Shown in pieces: positions 24,988 through 33,523 of a stretch of 64,000 nt of DNA. The stretch's first letter is position 1. Each line of letters begins with the position of its first letter. A model generated the notes under the pieces. The model saw nothing but the letters and a program-made list of their open reading frames with translations, was not told the DNA's origin and did no database searches. The translations under genes and the position numbers were made by a program. The stretch covers positions 266,629-330,628 of the forward strand of contig NZ_JAMTCP010000003.1 in the NCBI RefSeq assembly GCF_024171885.1, read 5' to 3'. The stretch is from Streptoalloteichus tenebrarius (GTDB lineage: Bacteria; Actinomycetota; Actinomycetes; Mycobacteriales; Pseudonocardiaceae).

Positions 24988-26487
24988 ATGCGGCGGATCA
25001 TGGGGACAGAGGTCGAGTACGGCATCGCCGTGCCGGGCGACGCGACCGCGAACCCGGTGCTGACCTCCACGCAGGTGGTGCTGGCCTACGCCGCGGCCGC
25101 CGAGGTGCCCAGGGCCCGGCGGGCGCGGTGGGACTACGAGGTGGAGTCGCCGCTGCGGGACGCCAGGGGGTTCGACCTGGGCGCCCCCGGCGTGCCGCCG
25201 ACCGACCCCGAGGTGGAGGACCTCGGCGCGGCCAACGTCATCCTCACCAACGGCGCCCGGCTCTACGTGGACCACGCCCACCCCGAGTACTCCACCCCCG
25301 AGGTCACCAACGCCAGGGACGTGGTGATCTGGGACAAGGCGGGGGAGCGGGTGATGGAGGAGGCCGCGCTCAAGGCGGCCACGGTCCCCGGCCAGCCCCT
25401 GATGCAGCTCTACAAGAACAACGTCGACGGCAAGGGCGCGAGCTACGGCGCGCACGAGAACTACCTGATGTCCAGGAGCACGCCGTTCACCGCGGTCATC
25501 TCCGGGCTCACCCCGTTCTTCGTCTCCCGCCAGGTCGTCTGCGGCGCCGGCAGGGTCGGCCTCGGCCCGACCGGCGAGGAGCCCGGCTTCCAGCTCTCCC
25601 AGCGCTCCGACTACATCGAGGTCGAGGTCGGCCTGGAGACCACGCTCAAGCGGGGCATCATCAACACCCGCGACGAGCCGCACGCCGACGCCGACAAGTA
25701 CCGGCGGCTGCACGTGATCATCGGCGACGCCAACCTCGCCGAGTACTCGACCTACCTCAAGGTCGGCACCACGTCGCTGGTCCTCGACATGATCGAGTCC
25801 GGCCGGCGGTTCGACGACCTGCGGCTGGCCGACCCGGTGCGCGCGGTGCACGCCATCAGCCACGACCCGACCCTGCGGACCACGGTCGAGCTGGCCGACG
25901 GCCGCCGGTTCACCGGGCTGGACATCCAGCGCGCCTACCACGAGCGCGCCGCGGAGCACGTGGAGCGGCACGGCGCGGAACGCGTGGCCGTCGACGTGCT
26001 GCGCACGTGGGACGAGGTGCTCGGCGCGCTCGGCCGCGACCCGATGGACTGCGCCGACCGGCTCGACTGGCCGGCGAAGCTGCGCCTGCTGGAGGGCTAC
26101 CGGGCCAGGGACGGGCTGGGCTGGGCCTCGCCCCGGCTGCACCTGGTCGACCTCCAGTACTCGGACGTGCGGCTGGACAAGGGCCTGTACAACCGGCTCG
26201 TGGCCAGGGGCTCCATGCGCCGGCTGGTCAGCGAGGAGGAGGTGCGCGCGGCCATCACCGCGCCGCCGGAGGACACCAGGGCGTACTTCAGGGGCCGCTG
26301 CCTGGAGCGGTACCCGGCCTCGGTGGCCGCGGCCTCGTGGGACTCGGTGATCTTCGACCTGGGGAGGGAGTCGCTCGTGCGCATCCCCACCCTGGAGCCG
26401 TTGCGGGGCACGAAGGCGCACGTCGGCCACCTGCTGGAGGCGGCGGCCACCGCCGAGGAGCTGGTCGAGTCGCTCACGCGCGGGTAA
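24988..26487 (+). CDS. dop: depupylase/deamidase of Pup
   Basis: Dop removes Pup from conjugated lysines and, where Pup ends in Gln, also deamidates it. It is a 499-residue glutamine-synthetase-like enzyme starting [17 protein letters not shown], with the metal/ATP-binding glutamates of GTEVEYG. The Dop-specific loop (about residues 40-75, [14 protein letters not shown]) is absent from PafA. Further along are [30 protein letters not shown] and the basic nucleotide-binding [20 protein letters not shown]. It lies 111 bp before pup on the same strand. Because Pup here ends in Glu, only the depupylase activity should be needed. It is paralogous to pafA at 32.1 kb. Confidence 0.98.
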   Translation: MRRIMGTEVEYGIAVPGDATANPVLTSTQVVLAYAAAAEVPRARRARWDYEVESPLRDARGFDLGAPGVPPTDPEVEDLGAANVILTNGARLYVDHAHPEYSTPEVTNARDVVIWDKAGERVMEEAALKAATVPGQPLMQLYKNNVDGKGASYGAHENYLMSRSTPFTAVISGLTPFFVSRQVVCGAGRVGLGPTGEEPGFQLSQRSDYIEVEVGLETTLKRGIINTRDEPHADADKYRRLHVIIGDANLAEYSTYLKVGTTSLVLDMIESGRRFDDLRLADPVRAVHAISHDPTLRTTVELADGRRFTGLDIQRAYHERAAEHVERHGAERVAVDVLRTWDEVLGALGRDPMDCADRLDWPAKLRLLEGYRARDGLGWASPRLHLVDLQYSDVRLDKGLYNRLVARGSMRRLVSEEEVRAAITAPPEDTRAYFRGRCLERYPASVAAASWDSVIFDLGRESLVRIPTLEPLRGTKAHVGHLLEAAATAEELVESLTRG

Positions 26488-26598
26488 CCCCGATCCAGGG
26501 CCGGCGGCGCGGGCGCGGCGAAGCGCCCGGGTGGCCGGCGACGTTTGTCCGAGCGGGTGGGTAATGTTCTTGCCAGGCCCACCGAACCGGGAGGCGAG

Positions 26599-26793
26599 AT
26601 GTCGCAGGAAAAGGTGCAGCGGCACGGCGGTGGCGACGGCGACGAGGAGACGACGGGCGCCGCGCCGGCCGGCCAGGAGCGCCGGGAGAAGCTCGGCGAG
26701 GACGTCGACGCCATCCTGGACGAGATCGACGACGTCCTGGAGGAGAACGCCGAGGACTTCGTACGCGCCTACGTGCAGAAGGGCGGCGAGTAG
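26599..26793 (+). CDS. pup: prokaryotic ubiquitin-like protein Pup
   Basis: Pup is the intrinsically disordered protein tag attached through its C-terminal Glu to substrate lysines by PafA. The 64-residue product has a charged, Gly-rich N-terminal half that engages the ATPase pore, a C-terminal helix ([20 protein letters not shown]) that binds the ARC coiled coil, and ends YVQKGGE. Many actinobacteria, including mycobacteria, encode GGQ and rely on Dop deamidation; here the genome encodes the mature Glu form. ATG 26599 follows GGGAGGCGAG. A TAATGT (26562-26567) is a possible -10. prcB starts 191 bp downstream after two hairpins. Confidence 0.98.
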   Translation: MSQEKVQRHGGGDGDEETTGAAPAGQERREKLGEDVDAILDEIDDVLEENAEDFVRAYVQKGGE

Positions 26794-26881
26794 CCGACGG
26801 GACCCGGCGGGGCCGCCGAACGGGCGACCCCGCCGCCGTCCTGCCGCCCAACCCGCCAGTCAGCCCGCCACGCTCCCCCGT

Positions 26882-26902
26882 CCGTCACCCGCTGGGTGAC
26901 GG
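26882..26902. promoter_or_regulatory. 9-bp perfect dyad between pup and prcB
   Basis: ccgtcaccc (26882-26890) and gggtgacgg (26894-26902) are perfect inverted halves around gct. As RNA it is a small stable hairpin; as DNA it could be an operator. Either would let pup be expressed above prcBA. Confidence 0.5.
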
Positions 26903-26907
26903 ACCGG

Positions 26908-26937
26908 GTCCCGGCCGGACCGAGGTCCGGTCGGGAC
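26908..26937. promoter_or_regulatory. 14-bp hairpin between pup and prcB
   Basis: gtcccggccggacc (26908-26921) pairs with ggtccggtcgggac (26924-26937) with one G-U-type mismatch and a very short loop. It lies 47 bp before prcB. It may act as a partial terminator or an RNA-processing or stability element after pup. Confidence 0.5.
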
Positions 26938-26984
26938 CGATCCCCGACCCCTACCCCCGACGCGAGCAGGAGACGATCCAGCCG

Positions 26985-27833
26985 ATGGAACCCACGTCGG
27001 CCCGGTCCCACCCGGGCGCGGCCCTGCCGGCGGCCTACTTCACCCTGGGCACCTCCTCGTTCACCGACTTCCTCAAGGTGGCGGCCCCCGACCTCCTCCC
27101 GGGTCGGCGCGCGCTCCCCGAGGGCGCTCGGGTCGAGGTGCCGCACGGGACCACCATCGTCGCCCTGACCTTCGACGGCGGCGTGCTCATCGCCGGCGAC
27201 CGGCGCGCCACCATGGGCAACATGATCGCCCAGCGCGACATCGAGAAGGTCTTCGTCACCGACGAGTACTCCGCGGTGGGCATCGCGGGCACCGCCGGCA
27301 TCGCCACCGAGATGGTCCGGCTGTTCGCGGTCGAGCTCCAGCACTACGAGAAGATCGAGGGCGTCCCGCTGTCGCTGGACGGCAAGGCCAACCGCCTGGC
27401 CACCATGCTCAGGGGCAACCTTGAGGGCGCGATGATGGGCCTGGCCGTGCTGCCCCTGTTCGTGGGCTACGACCCGGAGGCCGCCGACCCGCGCCGGGCC
27501 GGCCGCATCATCTCCTACGACGTCGCCGGCGGCCGGTACGAGGAGGCCGCCGGCTACCACGCCGTCGGCTCCGGCTCGCTGTTCGCCAAGTCCGCGCTGA
27601 AGAAGCGGCACGACCCGAACGCCGACGCCGACGCGGCCGTGCGGACCGCGGTCGAGGCGCTCTACGACGCGGCCGACGACGACACGGCCACCGGCGGCCC
27701 CGACCTCATGCGCCGCATCTTCCCCGTGGTGGTCACCATCACCGCCGAGGGCGCCGTCCGCCTGCCCGACGAGCAGACCGGGGCGGTCGCCGAGGCCGTC
27801 GTGGCCGACCGCCGCGAGAACCCGGGCGGCTGA
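26985..27833 (+). CDS. prcB: proteasome subunit beta
   Basis: This is the catalytic subunit of the 20S core. The 282-residue precursor has a 55-residue propeptide (including [17 protein letters not shown], conserved in actinobacteria) that is cut before Thr 56 in HG-TTIVAL, exposing the N-terminal threonine nucleophile. The catalytic Asp (GDRRATMGN region) and Lys (IEKVF, the K33 equivalent) are visible. The Ser-Asp-Gly-like region is [16 protein letters not shown] 26985 has GGAGACGATCC upstream. prcA follows after 56 bp with no terminator, so the subunits are co-expressed. Confidence 0.98.
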   Translation: MEPTSARSHPGAALPAAYFTLGTSSFTDFLKVAAPDLLPGRRALPEGARVEVPHGTTIVALTFDGGVLIAGDRRATMGNMIAQRDIEKVFVTDEYSAVGIAGTAGIATEMVRLFAVELQHYEKIEGVPLSLDGKANRLATMLRGNLEGAMMGLAVLPLFVGYDPEAADPRRAGRIISYDVAGGRYEEAAGYHAVGSGSLFAKSALKKRHDPNADADAAVRTAVEALYDAADDDTATGGPDLMRRIFPVVVTITAEGAVRLPDEQTGAVAEAVVADRRENPGG

Positions 27834-27889
27834 CCCCTCGCCCGACCAGTGCTGACACCCACCGGTTCGCGACCCCAGGAGCACACGCC

Positions 27890-28768
27890 GTGACGCTGCC
27901 GTTCTACGCCTCGCCCGAGCAGTTGATGCGGGACAAGTCGGAGTACGCCCGCAAGGGAATCGCCCGTGGGCGCAGCGTCGTCGTGCTGGCCTATGCGGGC
28001 GGCGTGCTGTTCGTCGCGGAGAACCACTCGACGACGCTGCACAAGGTCTCCGAGATCTACGACCGGATCGGCTTCGCCGCCGTGGGCCGGTACAGCGAGT
28101 TCGAGAACCTGCGGCAGGCCGGCATCCGGTTCGCCGACATCCGGGGCTACAGCTACGACCGCAGGGACGTCACCGGCCGGCAGATCGCCAACACCTACGC
28201 CCAGGCGCTCGGCGTGATCTTCACCGAGCAGCCCAAGCCGTACGAGGTGGAGCTGTGCATCGCCGAGGTGGGGGAGACCGCCGCCGAGGACCAGCTCTAC
28301 CGGGTGACCTACGACGGGTCGGTCGGGGACGAGCCCGACTTCGTGGTGATGGGCGGGCAGGCGGAGACCATCACCACCGCGCTGCGCCAGGCGTACCAGC
28401 CGGACATGGACCTCGCGGCGGCCATCGCCACGGCCGTGAAGGCGCTGCGGGCCGGGAACAGCGGCAACGGCGGCGAGCAGCGGGAGCTGGGCGTCGAGCA
28501 GCTCGAGGTGGCGGTGCTCGACCGCGCCCGCCCGCGCCGCGCGTTCCGCCGCATCCGGGGCGCCGCGTTGAAGTCCCTGCTCTCCGGTGGGGACGGGGGC
28601 GACGGCGCCGCGGACAAGGAGGGCGCTGACAGCGCTGACAAGGCGGGCGAGGCCGGCGGGAAGGCCGCCAAGGCCGGGGGCGCGGACGAGTCCGGCGAGA
28701 CGGCGTCGTCGGCGTCTCCGGAGTCGTCGGACAAGCCGGCCGAGGACGGCGGCAGCACCGGGAGCTGA
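27890..28768 (+). CDS. prcA: proteasome subunit alpha
   Basis: This subunit forms the outer gated rings of the 20S core and docks ARC. The 292-residue product starts [23 protein letters not shown], which forms the gating N-terminus and H0 helix. The core follows ([21 protein letters not shown]). A long acidic, Ala/Gly/Ser-rich tail from about residue 225 ([20 protein letters not shown] and on) is longer than in M. tuberculosis PrcA (about 248 residues) and looks disordered. GTG 27890 has CAGGAGCACACGCC upstream. A strong terminator follows 32 bp after the stop. Confidence 0.97.
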   Translation: MTLPFYASPEQLMRDKSEYARKGIARGRSVVVLAYAGGVLFVAENHSTTLHKVSEIYDRIGFAAVGRYSEFENLRQAGIRFADIRGYSYDRRDVTGRQIANTYAQALGVIFTEQPKPYEVELCIAEVGETAAEDQLYRVTYDGSVGDEPDFVVMGGQAETITTALRQAYQPDMDLAAAIATAVKALRAGNSGNGGEQRELGVEQLEVAVLDRARPRRAFRRIRGAALKSLLSGGDGGDGAADKEGADSADKAGEAGGKAAKAGGADESGETASSASPESSDKPAEDGGSTGS

Positions 28769-28800
28769 GTCAGCCCCTCCCTTCCGTTCGAACAACGAGG

Positions 28801-28835
28801 TCGCCGCGCGCCCGGTCTTCCCGGGCGCGCGGCGA
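28801..28835 (+). terminator. terminator of the pup-proteasome operon
   Basis: A perfect 15-bp stem: tcgccgcgcgcccgg (28801-28815) and ccgggcgcgcggcga (28821-28835) around tcttc. Confidence 0.9.
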
Positions 28836-28904
28836 CGTCGTTTCCCGGCCTTGTCGGCGGCCACGGTGGCGGGTCGGGGCGGCCGCCGACACCTCTCTCG
28901 CGCT

Positions 28905-28921
28905 TCACCACCCGGTGGTGA
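28905..28921. promoter_or_regulatory. operator-like dyad TCACCAC-N3-GTGGTGA
   Basis: Perfect 7-bp inverted halves with a 3-bp centre. It sits about 300 bp before the PEPM-fold gene and after the proteasome terminator. The binding protein is unknown. Confidence 0.45.
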
Positions 28922-29028
28922 CACAAGCCCTACCCGTTCGTGGGAGAAGCCCCGTTTTCGTCACCGAACGTGTTCGAATGTCACCCCTTGTTGTCCACCG
29001 TCGGGCCTTGGCAAGATCCGCGGGGGAC

Positions 29029-29051
29029 CCATACCGTGGTGTCCGGTATGG
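29029..29051. promoter_or_regulatory. palindromic operator upstream of the PEPM-fold gene
   Basis: CCATACCG (29029-29036) and CGGTATGG (29044-29051) are perfect inverted repeats with a 7-bp centre. A further GGTATG half-site follows at 29054-29059. The geometry suits a dimeric repressor controlling the gene at 29215. Confidence 0.6.
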
Positions 29052-29214
29052 CGGGTATGTCCGTTTCTCTCGCCGAGGGAGCGGGAGCGACGGCCGGGGA
29101 CCGCAGGGCGCCATCATCGCCCGCGGCCCCGGAACCGGCACACGGCACCGCACCGGCAGCGGGGACGCGACCTACCCGGCGTACGCACCGGAACCCAGTC
29201 CGTCAGGAGGAGTT

Positions 29215-30078
29215 GTGCGTCCCGGAAACGAGCTCCGCGCCCACGTCCACTCGCCCCGGATCACCCCGCTCATCGGGGTCTTCGACATGTTCTCCGCCTC
29301 GGTCGCGGCCCAACACTACGACGGGCTCTTCGTGTCCGGCTTCGGGTTCGCCGCGTCCCACTACGGCCTGCCCGACATCGGCTTCATCGCCTGGCCGGAC
29401 ATCGTGCACTTCGTCCAGCGGCTGCGGGCGGCCTTCCCCACCCACCACCTGCTGGTCGACATCGACGACGGCTACGGCGACCCCGAGATCGCCGCCCACG
29501 TCGTCACCCAGCTCGAACACGTGGGCGCCTCCGGCGTCATCCTGGAGGACCAGCAACGGCCGCGGCGGTGCGGCCACGTGGACGGCAAGCAGGTCCTGCC
29601 CCTGGAGGAGTACCTGGCCAAGCTCGACCGGGTGTTGCGCACCCGCACCGACCTCGTCGTGGTGGCCCGCACCGACGCGACCGAGGAGCCGGAGATCCTG
29701 CGCAGGGCCGCCGCGCTGGCCGAGACCGACGCCGACGTCGTCCTCGTCGACGGCGTGCGCAGCGTGGACTGGATCCGGAAGGTGCGGGCGGTGATCGGCG
29801 ACAAGCCCCTGCTGTTCAACCAGATCGCCGGCGGGCGCTCGCCCCGGCTGTCGCTGCCCGAGCTGGAGCGGCTGGGGGTCGACGTCGCCATCTACAGCAC
29901 GCCCTGCCTGTTCGCCGCGCAGAGCGCGATGGACGCCGCCCTGGCGGACCTGAAGGCCAGCGACGGCCGGCTGCCCGAGGTGACCAACGGCGTGGTGGGC
30001 GTCGCGGCCTCGCTGGAGCTGCTCCACCGCAACCTGCGTCCGCGTCAGCCGGTCCACGCCGAGGCCGTGCTGGCCTGA
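29215..30078 (+). CDS. isocitrate lyase/PEP mutase superfamily enzyme
   Basis: A 287-residue TIM-barrel protein of the ICL/PEPM superfamily, which makes or breaks C-C or C-P bonds next to a carboxylate through an enolate intermediate with Mg2+. Visible motifs are LLVDIDDGYGDP (the DxDxGYG metal-binding strand), GVILEDQQRPRRCGHVDGK (the EDxxxPKxCGH catalytic loop) and VVVARTDA. A KxCGH-type loop fits a lyase more than a phosphonate mutase, and the protein is far shorter than true isocitrate lyase (about 430 residues). GTG 29215 follows AGGAGGAG. The substrate is unknown. It shares no obvious role with the surrounding proteasome genes. Confidence 0.87.
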   Translation: MRPGNELRAHVHSPRITPLIGVFDMFSASVAAQHYDGLFVSGFGFAASHYGLPDIGFIAWPDIVHFVQRLRAAFPTHHLLVDIDDGYGDPEIAAHVVTQLEHVGASGVILEDQQRPRRCGHVDGKQVLPLEEYLAKLDRVLRTRTDLVVVARTDATEEPEILRRAAALAETDADVVLVDGVRSVDWIRKVRAVIGDKPLLFNQIAGGRSPRLSLPELERLGVDVAIYSTPCLFAAQSAMDAALADLKASDGRLPEVTNGVVGVAASLELLHRNLRPRQPVHAEAVLA

Positions 30079-30135
30079 GTCCGGCGACGGAAGACACCCG
30101 AGAAAACCGAGAAACCGAAGGAGAAGAAGGCGACG

Positions 30136-30384
30136 ATGCGTCGCACCATCAGGGCCGCCCTCGCCGCGGGAGCCGCGCTCGCCCTGCCCGCCGTCGCGCT
30201 CGGCGCGGAGACGGGTTCGGACGAGCCGCGAGCCCTGGCCGCCCCCGGCCTGGTCACCGTCAACAACTCGGTCAACAACACCATCACCAACGTCGACAAC
30301 GACAGCCTTGTGGAGATCGACCGGATGCTGAACCTGGACCAGGGTTCCGGCAACGCGGGTGGTGATCTCGAACGACCCCGGTGA
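30136..30384 (+). CDS. small secreted protein
   Basis: This 82-residue protein has a clear Sec signal peptide (MRRTIRAALAAGAALALPA, cleavage likely after VALGA). A short Asn-rich mature part (VTVNNSVNNTITNVDNDSL) and EIDRMLNLDQGSGNAG follow. ATG 30136 has GAAGGAGAAGAAGG upstream. It lies 57 bp after the PEPM-fold gene and is probably in the same transcript. The last residues (GDLERPR) look unlike the rest; in the +1 frame the DNA continues as VISNDPGDG, so a frameshift near the end is possible. No known family. Confidence 0.65.
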   Translation: MRRTIRAALAAGAALALPAVALGAETGSDEPRALAAPGLVTVNNSVNNTITNVDNDSLVEIDRMLNLDQGSGNAGGDLERPR

Positions 30385-30505
30385 CGGTCGGCGCGGCCGG
30401 CGGCGCGCGCGGGTGGCTCGGAGACCGCCTCGCGGGGGCACATCCCGGCCGGCGTCGTCGAAAAGTCCAGGGACGCCCGAGGAGCAGCGGACGTCCCGGG
30501 GTGGC

Positions 30506-31999
30506 TCAGGGCGCCGTGTCGGGCCGGTAGACCCGCAGGACCCGGTCCCTGGCGACGAACCGGAACCGGTTGCCCTCCGCGTGGACCTCGCCGTCGCAGG
30601 CCAGCGCCACCGGCGGGCCGAGCACCTCGATCTCCACGCTCGTCAGCTCCCGCTGGACGTAGGTGCGGGAGCGGGACAACGCGCCGGTCAGCGCCGCGAG
30701 CGCGAACCGGAGGCGGGAGAGGCGGGTGTCGGCCCGCACGTAGCGGAGGTCGATCCGCCCGCCGTCGAGCCGGGGGCGCCAGGTCGGGGCGAAGCCCTTG
30801 GGCTGGTAACCGCCGTTGCCCACGAACACCAGCCAGACCCGGGTCGGCTTGCCGTCGATCCGGACGGACAACGGCTTCGCCTCGGCCAGGACCCGCACCA
30901 GCGCCCACGCGCCGGCCGGCCACTTGCCCCACCGGTCAGCCCAGCGCTCCCGCAGGCGCACCAGGGTCGGGTACCCGCCCAGGCTCGCGGTGTTGACGAA
31001 CCAGCGGGGAGGGGCGTCGTCGACCACGGCGGCGCCGAGGTCCACCCGCACGGCGGACCCCTCGGCGACGGCCTCGGCGGCCGCCGCGACGTCCGGCACG
31101 CCGAGGTCGCGCGCGAAGTGGTTGAGCGTGCCGGCGGGGACCACGACCAGCGGCAGTTCGCGCTGGGCGGCGACGGCGGCCGCCGCGGCGACCGTCCCGT
31201 CCCCACCGGCCACGGCCAGGGCGCGCACCGACCGCCAGTCGCCGCGCAGCGCCTCGTCGAGGGCGGCCGGCAGGTCCGCCTCGCCGGAGCCGTCCAGCCG
31301 GACCAGCTTCGCGGCCGGCCACACCCGCTCCAGCTCGGCGCTCGGGTCGTGGTCGGCGTCGCCGGCGGCGGGGTTGACCAGCACGACCAGGCCGTCCCCG
31401 TCGGCCAGCGCCGCCACCCGCTCCGCGGAGCGGGCGCGGCTGGGCGCGGTCGGCCGCACGGGCCACCAGCGCCGGGTGGCCAGCGCGACCGCCGAACCGA
31501 GCACCGCGCCCCCGAGCACGTCGCTGGGCCAGTGGACCCCGGTGTGCACGCGGGAGTAGGCGACGGCCGCGGCCAGCGGCGCGACGACCGCGCCCGCAGC
31601 GGGGCTCTCCATGGCCACCGCCGTGGCGAAGGCGGCCGCGGAGGCCGCGTGGCCGGACGGGAAGGACGAGGACCGGGGCCGGTCGACCAGCCGGCGGTGC
31701 TCCGGCACCAGGTCGTCCAGGGGCCGGCGGCGCGGCAGCAGCGGCTTGGCGACGGCGTTGGTGGCGAGGCTGGCGCCGGCCAGCGCCGCGACCCCGCGCA
31801 GCGCGGCCCGCCGTGTCACCCCTTCGCGTGATGCGAGCACGGCGGCGACGCCGAACCACAGCAGACCGTGGTTGGCCGCCACGGTGACGGCGCCCAACGC
31901 GGGGTCGGCCGGGGTCCTCGGCAGCGACGCGCTGCGTCGGACCAGCTCGGCATCGACCTCGCCCACCCGCCGGACCACGCGGCGCACCCACTCCAGCAC
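30506..31999 (-). CDS. PAP2 phosphatase fused to diacylglycerol-kinase-type lipid kinase
   Basis: This 497-residue fusion begins with a membrane PAP2 domain (residues 1-180) carrying all three phosphatase motifs: K85-PLLPRR-RP93, PSGH at 114-117, and SRVHTGVHWPSD at 149-160. A DAGK/sphingosine-kinase-like domain follows (about 203-497) with GGDGT at 265-269, VPAGTLNHFARDLG and a C-terminal FVGNGGYQPKG and CDGEVHAEG. Such proteins are assumed to remodel (poly)prenyl or diacylglycerol phosphates at the membrane. It is on the minus strand, divergent from pafA, with about 90 bp between starts. ATG 31999. Confidence 0.93.
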   Translation of the reverse strand: MLEWVRRVVRRVGEVDAELVRRSASLPRTPADPALGAVTVAANHGLLWFGVAAVLASREGVTRRAALRGVAALAGASLATNAVAKPLLPRRRPLDDLVPEHRRLVDRPRSSSFPSGHAASAAAFATAVAMESPAAGAVVAPLAAAVAYSRVHTGVHWPSDVLGGAVLGSAVALATRRWWPVRPTAPSRARSAERVAALADGDGLVVLVNPAAGDADHDPSAELERVWPAAKLVRLDGSGEADLPAALDEALRGDWRSVRALAVAGGDGTVAAAAAVAAQRELPLVVVPAGTLNHFARDLGVPDVAAAAEAVAEGSAVRVDLGAAVVDDAPPRWFVNTASLGGYPTLVRLRERWADRWGKWPAGAWALVRVLAEAKPLSVRIDGKPTRVWLVFVGNGGYQPKGFAPTWRPRLDGGRIDLRYVRADTRLSRLRFALAALTGALSRSRTYVQRELTSVEIEVLGPPVALACDGEVHAEGNRFRFVARDRVLRVYRPDTAP

Positions 32000-32077
32000 G
32001 CCGCGACGCTAACCGGCCGCGCCCCTCACCAGCGAACCCACCCCGTTCGGCGGCGGGTGGCGGCGGGCCGATGCGCC

Positions 32078-32083
32078 TAGTGT
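32078..32083 (+). promoter_or_regulatory. -10 element of a probably leaderless pafA mRNA
   Basis: TAGTGT ends 6 nt before ATG 32090. The six bases between (ggacac) are not a ribosome-binding site. Confidence 0.6.
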
Positions 32084-32089
32084 GGACAC

Positions 32090-33448
32090 ATGCAGCGGCG
32101 GATCTTCGGCATCGAGACCGAGTTCGGGGTGACCTGCACCTTCCACGGGCAGCGTCGGCTCTCCCCCGACGAGGTCGCGCGGTACCTGTTCCGACGCGTG
32201 GTCTCCTGGGGCCGCTCGTCCAACGTCTTCCTGCGCAACGGCTCACGCCTGTACCTCGACGTGGGCTCGCACCCCGAGTACGCGACCGCCGAGTGCGACG
32301 ACCTGACGCAGCTCGTCACGCACGACAAGGCCGGCGAGCGGATCCTGGAGGACCTGCTGGTCGACGCCGAGCGGCGGCTGGCCGACGAGGGGATCGGCGG
32401 GGACATCTTCCTGTTCAAGAACAACACCGACTCGGCGGGCAACTCCTACGGCTGCCACGAGAACTACCTGGTGGCGCGGGCGGGGGAGTTCTCCCGGATC
32501 GCCGACGTGTTGCTGCCGTTCCTGGTGACCCGCCAGCTCATCTGCGGGGCCGGCAAGGTGCTCCAGACCCCGCGCGGCGCGGTGTACTGCCTGTCGCAGC
32601 GGGCCGAGCACATCTGGGAGGGCGTCTCCAGCGCCACCACCCGGTCCCGCCCGATCATCAACACCAGGGACGAGCCGCACGCCGACGCGGAGCGGTACCG
32701 GCGGCTGCACGTGATCGTGGGCGACTCGAACATGTCCGAGGTGACCACGCTGCTCAAGGTCGGCACGGCCAACCTGGTGCTGGAGATGGTCGAGCAGGGC
32801 GTGCAGTTCAGGGACTTCACCCTGGACAACCCGATCAGGGCGATCCGGGAGATCAGCCACGACCTGACCGGCCGGCGGCTGGTGCGGCTGGCGGGGGGCA
32901 GGGAGGCCTCGGCGCTGGACGTCCAGCGCGAGTACTACGGCAGGGCCGTCGACCACGTGGCGCAGCGCGGGCCGGACCCGGTCGCCCAGCGGGTGATCGA
33001 GCTGTGGGGCCGCACGCTGGACGCGATCGAGGCCCAGGACCTGGCCAAGATCGACCGGGAGATCGACTGGGCGATCAAGCACCGGCTGGTGGAGCGGTAC
33101 CGGGCCAAGCACGACCTGGACCTGTCCAGCCCGAGGGTGGCCCAGCTCGACCTGGCCTACCACGACATCCGCAGGGGCAGGGGCCTGTACGACCTGCTGC
33201 TGCGCAAGGGCCTGGTGGAGCGGGTCACCGACGACGGGGAGATCGAGGCGGCCAAGGACACCCCGCCCCAGACGACCAGGGCCAAGCTGCGGGGCGACTT
33301 CATCGCCGCCGCGCAGGCCGCCGGCCGGGACTTCACGGTGGACTGGGTGCACCTCAAGCTCAACGACCAGGCGCAGCGCACCGTGCTGTGCAAGGACCCG
33401 TTCCGGTCGGTCGACGAGCGGGTGGAGCGCCTGATCGCCTCGCTGTGA
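32090..33448 (+). CDS. pafA: Pup-protein ligase
   Basis: PafA phosphorylates the C-terminal Glu of Pup with ATP and couples it to a substrate lysine. The 452-residue enzyme has the glutamine-synthetase-like core: [16 protein letters not shown] with the Mg/ATP glutamates, [15 protein letters not shown] (the conserved HPEYATAE catalytic segment), [17 protein letters not shown] and [20 protein letters not shown]. It lacks the Dop loop. A C-terminal helical domain (about residues 395-452) is as expected. It starts divergently from the lipid-kinase fusion and converges on a UbiA gene. In mycobacteria pafA is followed directly by pafBC; here two unrelated genes intervene. Confidence 0.98.
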   Translation: MQRRIFGIETEFGVTCTFHGQRRLSPDEVARYLFRRVVSWGRSSNVFLRNGSRLYLDVGSHPEYATAECDDLTQLVTHDKAGERILEDLLVDAERRLADEGIGGDIFLFKNNTDSAGNSYGCHENYLVARAGEFSRIADVLLPFLVTRQLICGAGKVLQTPRGAVYCLSQRAEHIWEGVSSATTRSRPIINTRDEPHADAERYRRLHVIVGDSNMSEVTTLLKVGTANLVLEMVEQGVQFRDFTLDNPIRAIREISHDLTGRRLVRLAGGREASALDVQREYYGRAVDHVAQRGPDPVAQRVIELWGRTLDAIEAQDLAKIDREIDWAIKHRLVERYRAKHDLDLSSPRVAQLDLAYHDIRRGRGLYDLLLRKGLVERVTDDGEIEAAKDTPPQTTRAKLRGDFIAAAQAAGRDFTVDWVHLKLNDQAQRTVLCKDPFRSVDERVERLIASL

Positions 33449-33490
33449 CGCGCTCGCCCGGGTGACGCCCCCCGCATGACGCCCCCGCGT

Positions 33491-33523
33491 GGCGCCGGCT
33501 CCTCAGTGGAGCGGGCCGGCGCC
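33491..33523. terminator. bidirectional hairpin between pafA and ubiA-like gene
   Basis: ggcgccggc (33491-33499) pairs with gccggcgcc (33515-33523). It overlaps the last codons of the prenyltransferase gene and can terminate both converging transcripts. Confidence 0.65.

Larger units (their letters stand above)
28769..29214. other. 446-bp regulatory region between prcA and the PEPM-fold gene
   Basis: Contains the prcA terminator (28801-28835), a 17-bp dyad (28905-28921), a short dyad cgaacgtgttcg near 28967-28978 and a perfect 8+7+8 palindrome (29029-29051). No gene is supported. Confidence 0.6.

Noticed and set aside
29215-30078. True isocitrate lyase completing a glyoxylate shunt with aceB
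   Set aside because: Far too short (287 residues) and lacking the extended ICL signature; only the superfamily can be claimed.
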